Positions 6,568-8,313 of a stretch of DNA of 8,313 nt are shown piece by piece. The notes below the pieces were generated by a model. It saw only the letters and a list, made by a program, of their open reading frames with translations, was not told where the DNA came from and did not search any database. Position 1 is the first letter of the stretch. The number at the start of each line of letters is the position of its first letter. Origin of the DNA: Candidatus Aenigmatarchaeota archaeon (GTDB lineage: Archaea; Aenigmatarchaeota; Aenigmatarchaeia; QMZP01); assembly GCA_016202785.1 (NCBI GenBank), contig JACQOC010000014.1, positions 1 to 8,313 of the forward strand. The letters run 5' to 3'. The position numbers were made by a program, and so were the translations under genes.

Positions 6568-6576
6568 CTTTTAAAC
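6568..6576 (+). promoter_or_regulatory. Putative TATA box for rpo4
   Basis: CTTTTAAAC just after the rpl21e stop, centre about 32 nt before ATG 6604, preceded by CAG as in the rpl21e promoter. The distance would give a leader of a few nucleotides. A second AT-rich patch near 6590-6597 is too close to the ATG to serve. Confidence 0.5.
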
Positions 6577-6603
6577 GCGTGATGACAAGGTTATAGTGCG
6601 GTT

Positions 6604-6933
6604 ATGGAAATCAAAAACGAGTCCTTTGCCACCCAAGCGCTGGCCAAGAAGATGCTCAAGGAGAAGGCCAAGGAAAAGGAACTGGTTTATGAGCAGAAGA
6701 ACGCCTTGGATTTTCTGGAGAAATTCTGCAAGCTGGGCCTGAAGGAAGCGGAAGAGTTAGCCGAAGAGTTGCGCACCGCTTTGCCGCGCCTGAACGAGAA
6801 GCATATCGCAATGCTGGCTGATTTCATGCCAGCCACCGATGACGAAGTCAAGCTGCTGTTCAGCAACGAAGTGATCACACTAGCGCCGGACGACCGGACC
6901 AAGATATTGGCCGTTCTGAAAAAGCATACCTGA
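6604..6933 (+). CDS. rpo4: DNA-directed RNA polymerase subunit Rpo4 (RpoF)
   Basis: 109 residues, normal for archaeal Rpo4. With Rpo7 it forms the stalk of archaeal RNA polymerase, homologous to eukaryotic Rpb4/Rpb7, acting in open-complex formation and RNA guidance. The family pattern is clear: an N-terminal tip, then the E-L-x-Y-E-Q-K-N-A-L-D-F-L-E-K-F-C-K-L helix (about 26-44), an E-A-E-E-L-A-E-E-L helix, and the C-terminal HRDC-like part with A-D-F-M-P (72-76), D-E-V-K-L-L-F (80-86) and the E-V-I-T-L-A-P segment (89-95). It lies 3' of rpl21e and 5' of DUF655, the expected archaeal gene order. Confidence 0.95.
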   Translation: MEIKNESFATQALAKKMLKEKAKEKELVYEQKNALDFLEKFCKLGLKEAEELAEELRTALPRLNEKHIAMLADFMPATDDEVKLLFSNEVITLAPDDRTKILAVLKKHT

Positions 6934-6949
6934 CTGGCCGGGGCAGCAG

Positions 6950-6980
6950 CTTATTAATTACATCTCTAATCTAATTTATT
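6950..6980 (+). promoter_or_regulatory. Two tandem TATA-like elements upstream of the DUF655 gene
   Basis: This 66-nt gap is the most AT-rich stretch of the window. TTATTAATTA (about 6951-6960, preceded by CAGC) is centred about 45 nt before ATG 7000; TAATTTATT (6972-6980) is centred about 24 nt before it. The proximal box fits the leaderless spacing seen elsewhere; the distal one would give a leader of roughly 15-20 nt, in which GGTG at 6993-6996 could pair with 16S rRNA. Confidence 0.5.
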
Positions 6981-6999
6981 TCCGCTCACACGTGGTGCT

Positions 7000-7587
7000 A
7001 TGGACAAGCCGCTCAAGAAAGACGACTGGGGGATAGTCATGGATTTCCTGCCGCACGGCCATTTGGGCATGTCGCGGCCGGAGCCAGTGGCGCAAGTGCT
7101 GGGCGAGACTTATTTTTCTCTGCTGGAAGTTATCGTCCGGGACGAGCAACGGCTGGAGATGGGCGAACGGGTGTACATCGGCGACGACAAGCGCGACAAG
7201 GTGAAATACATCCGGGAACGGATACCGGTATCGGCGCTCACCGTCGCCGCGCGGGAGGAGCTGGCCGAGCGGGTCGATGTGCTGGTGCGGCAGAACGACA
7301 AGCGCTTCATCGAATTCTTCAACAAGTCCGGCCAATTGACCACGCGCATGCACCAGCTGGAACTGCTGCCGGGCATCGGGAAAAAACACCTGTGGGCGAT
7401 AATCGAGGCGCGCAAGGTCCAGCCGTTCGAGTCGTTCGAGGACATCAAGAAACGGGTGGCGTTGCTCCCGGATCCGGAAAAGATGGTAGTCAAGCGCATA
7501 ATGCTGGAGCTGGACGACGCTGACCGCTACCGGATATTTGTGCCGAAATTCGAAAAGCACCAGGAACGGGAGCACCACCGGTTCTAG
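7000..7587 (+). CDS. DUF655 family protein (OB-like plus helix-hairpin-helix, RNA/DNA binding)
   Basis: 195 residues, a typical length for archaeal DUF655. The N-terminal half (about 8-80) begins D-D-W-G-I-V-M-D-F-L-P-H-G and is beta-rich with an OB/S1-like look, including G-E-R-V-Y-I-G (55-61). The C-terminal half holds a helix-hairpin-helix: L-E-L-L-P-G-I-G-K-K (120-129) followed by a helix, then P-F-E-S-F-E-D-I (142-149), as in nucleic-acid-binding HhH proteins. DUF655 is almost always encoded beside rpl21e and rpo4 in archaea, which supports a role in RNA or ribosome biology, but its biochemical function is not established. In many archaea ksgA (rRNA dimethyltransferase) follows; here a CBS-domain gene does. 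The basic/His-rich tail is variable in the family. Confidence 0.93.
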   Translation: MDKPLKKDDWGIVMDFLPHGHLGMSRPEPVAQVLGETYFSLLEVIVRDEQRLEMGERVYIGDDKRDKVKYIRERIPVSALTVAAREELAERVDVLVRQNDKRFIEFFNKSGQLTTRMHQLELLPGIGKKHLWAIIEARKVQPFESFEDIKKRVALLPDPEKMVVKRIMLELDDADRYRIFVPKFEKHQEREHHRF

Positions 7588-7604
7588 TTTTCCAGCGCGG
7601 CACG

Positions 7605-7612
7605 GATAAATA
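7605..7612 (+). promoter_or_regulatory. Putative TATA box for the CBS-domain gene
   Basis: GATAAATA, centre about 28 nt before the ATG at 7637, downstream of the DUF655 stop and a short T4 run (7588-7591). Its location makes the in-frame TTG at 7619 an unlikely start, because that codon would be only about 10 nt from the box. Confidence 0.55.
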
Positions 7613-7636
7613 GTTGCCTTGCCAATACTGCATATA

Positions 7637-8068
7637 ATGCTAGTCAAAGATGTGATGAACCCGAGCGTGGCCATCATCGACGGGTCAGCCACTGCCCAGG
7701 AGGCGGCCAAGATGATGGGCGATGGTGACATGGGCAGCCTGATCGTAGTGAAAGGCGACTTATTGCTTGGCATAATCACCGAGCGCGACATCCTGCGCAA
7801 AGTGGTTGCGGTCTCGCGCGACCCGAAGAAGGCCAAGGTGACGGAAATCATGACCAAGGACGTGATCATGATCGGGCCGGACGACGATATTGAGGATGCG
7901 GTGGAAATCATGCTCGCCAAGCGCATCAAGCGGCTGCCGGTGGTGAAGGGCAGCGCCCTGATCGGCATCGTGACTGCTACTGACATCTGCGCCGCCGAGC
8001 CGAAGATGATCAAGCAGCTGACCGAACTGATGCTGCTGCCGCAGGCAAAAAAAGTCATGGCCGGCTAA
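7637..8068 (+). CDS. Tandem CBS-domain protein (one Bateman module)
   Basis: 143 residues from ATG 7637. It consists of two CBS domains (about residues 1-58 and 66-122) plus a short helical tail. Each starts with the usual D-V-M-N-P / I-M-T-K-D-V motif and contains the G-S-L-I-V-V ... L-L-G-I-I-T-E-R-D and L-P-V-V ... L-I-G-I-V-T-A-T-D segments; the T/S-x-x-D positions (T48, D51; T113/T115, D116) are those that bind adenosyl ligands in this family. Stand-alone two-CBS proteins are common in archaea and usually sense AMP, ATP or SAM-like nucleotides. The partner they regulate cannot be told from sequence. A longer form starting from TTG 7619 would add six residues, but CBS proteins of this type begin M-x-V-K-D-V-M, so ATG 7637 is preferred. 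It sits where ksgA often lies in other archaea. Confidence 0.92.
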   Translation: MLVKDVMNPSVAIIDGSATAQEAAKMMGDGDMGSLIVVKGDLLLGIITERDILRKVVAVSRDPKKAKVTEIMTKDVIMIGPDDDIEDAVEIMLAKRIKRLPVVKGSALIGIVTATDICAAEPKMIKQLTELMLLPQAKKVMAG

Positions 8069-8069
8069 C

Positions 8070-8075
8070 TTTTTT
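8070..8075 (+). terminator. Oligo-T transcription terminator after the CBS gene
   Basis: Six consecutive T residues begin 2 nt after the stop codon at 8066-8068. Archaeal RNA polymerase terminates at T-rich runs without a hairpin, so this is a plausible terminator separating the CBS gene from the next promoter. It is the longest T run in an intergenic gap here. Confidence 0.5.
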
Positions 8076-8090
8076 GCAGAAACCAGGCGC

Positions 8091-8098
8091 ATATTTTA
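8091..8098 (+). promoter_or_regulatory. Putative TATA box for the 3'-terminal gene
   Basis: ATATTTTA, centre about 26 nt before ATG 8121, 15 nt after the oligo-T run. Fits the leaderless spacing seen for the upstream genes and supports ATG 8121 over the in-frame ATG at 8130. Confidence 0.58.
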
Positions 8099-8120
8099 GC
8101 GCAGCTGACAAGAGAAGCAG

Positions 8121-8313
8121 ATGGAAGAAATGATCCTGGTGGTGCCGCGCGCCAAGCTGTTTGAACATGAACTTTTCCAGGGCTTCCGGCCGGTACAGCA
8201 AGCCGCCGCCATTGAAAAAAACATCCTGCGCAACTTCTCCTTCAAGCCGCGCGGCCAAATGGAAACAGACGAAAGCCACAAGCAGATTATCCCGTATGTC
8301 GTCATCCGCCACA
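8121..8313 (+). CDS. Probable Nudix-type predicted phosphoesterase, COG4112-like (3' end outside window)
   Basis: 64 residues are visible before the window ends in frame. The start M-E-E-M-I-L-V-V-P-R-x-x-L-F, then F-Q-G-F (residues 19-22), a short helix, and K-Q-I-I-P-Y-V-V-I-R (53-62) match my recollection of the N-terminus of the COG4112 'predicted phosphoesterase, MutT family' group. In that family the catalytic Nudix box lies further downstream, outside this window, so catalytic residues cannot be checked. Proteins of this group are presumed nucleotide-pyrophosphate hydrolases; substrate unknown. The gene has its own TATA-like box and no Shine-Dalgarno. Family call is moderate; that it is a real gene is more secure. 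Confidence 0.68.
   Translation, partial: MEEMILVVPRAKLFEHELFQGFRPVQQAAAIEKNILRNFSFKPRGQMETDESHKQIIPYVVIRH

Noticed and set aside
7619..7636. TTG start for the CBS-domain protein
   Set aside because: It would lie about 10 nt after the TATA-like box and add six residues not typical of the family; ATG 7637 begins with the canonical V-K-D-V-M motif.
6976..8058. 360-codon open frame on the minus strand opposite DUF655 and the CBS gene
   Set aside because: It overlaps two clear family members on the + strand, crosses their intergenic promoter, has shadow-like composition (Ser/Arg/His-rich) and no recognisable motif. Long antisense frames are expected in GC-rich coding DNA.

Overview
The window is archaeal. 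Decisive genes are an archaeal-type Pus10 tRNA pseudouridine synthase, ribosomal protein eL21, RNA polymerase subunit Rpo4 (RpoF) and a DUF655 protein, lying in the order often seen in archaeal genomes. Type IV pilin-like genes with archaeal (class III) signal peptides and TATA boxes a fixed short distance upstream of most starts agree with this. Base composition looks GC-rich (about 60% by eye). The cysteine-rich surface protein, with CGDG-type and C..W......C...W motifs, resembles proteins I associate with DPANN archaea (Diapherotrites/Woesearchaeota-like), but the lineage assignment is only an inference.

Region 1 (1-3118) is a cell-surface operon. It holds the 3' part of a large, heavily N-glycosylation-prone membrane-anchored protein, then two pilin-like proteins, packed with a 3-nt gap and a 4-nt ATGA overlap. 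Region 2 (3161-5017) holds two cytosolic coiled-coil proteins of unknown function, each behind its own TATA-like element. Region 3 (5048-7587) is an information-processing block: pus10, rpl21e, rpo4 and DUF655. Region 4 (7637-8313) holds a two-CBS-domain protein and the 5' end of a probable Nudix-type predicted phosphoesterase (COG4112-like), cut by the window end.

From 3161 onward every gene is on the + strand but separated by about 30-70 nt, and each gap carries an AT-rich TATA-like box centred 24-32 nt before the start codon. This implies monocistronic, largely leaderless transcription. Inside the surface operon there is no such box and pilin 2 is instead preceded by a Shine-Dalgarno-like AAGGAG. 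Apart from the short intergenic gaps there is no non-coding stretch longer than about 70 nt. I saw no tRNA, rRNA, CRISPR array, transposase or integration site.

The least explained content, and the best candidate for something undescribed, is the surface glycoprotein plus two-pilin operon and the adjacent pair of coiled-coil proteins. A functional link between these two groups is not shown by the sequence.
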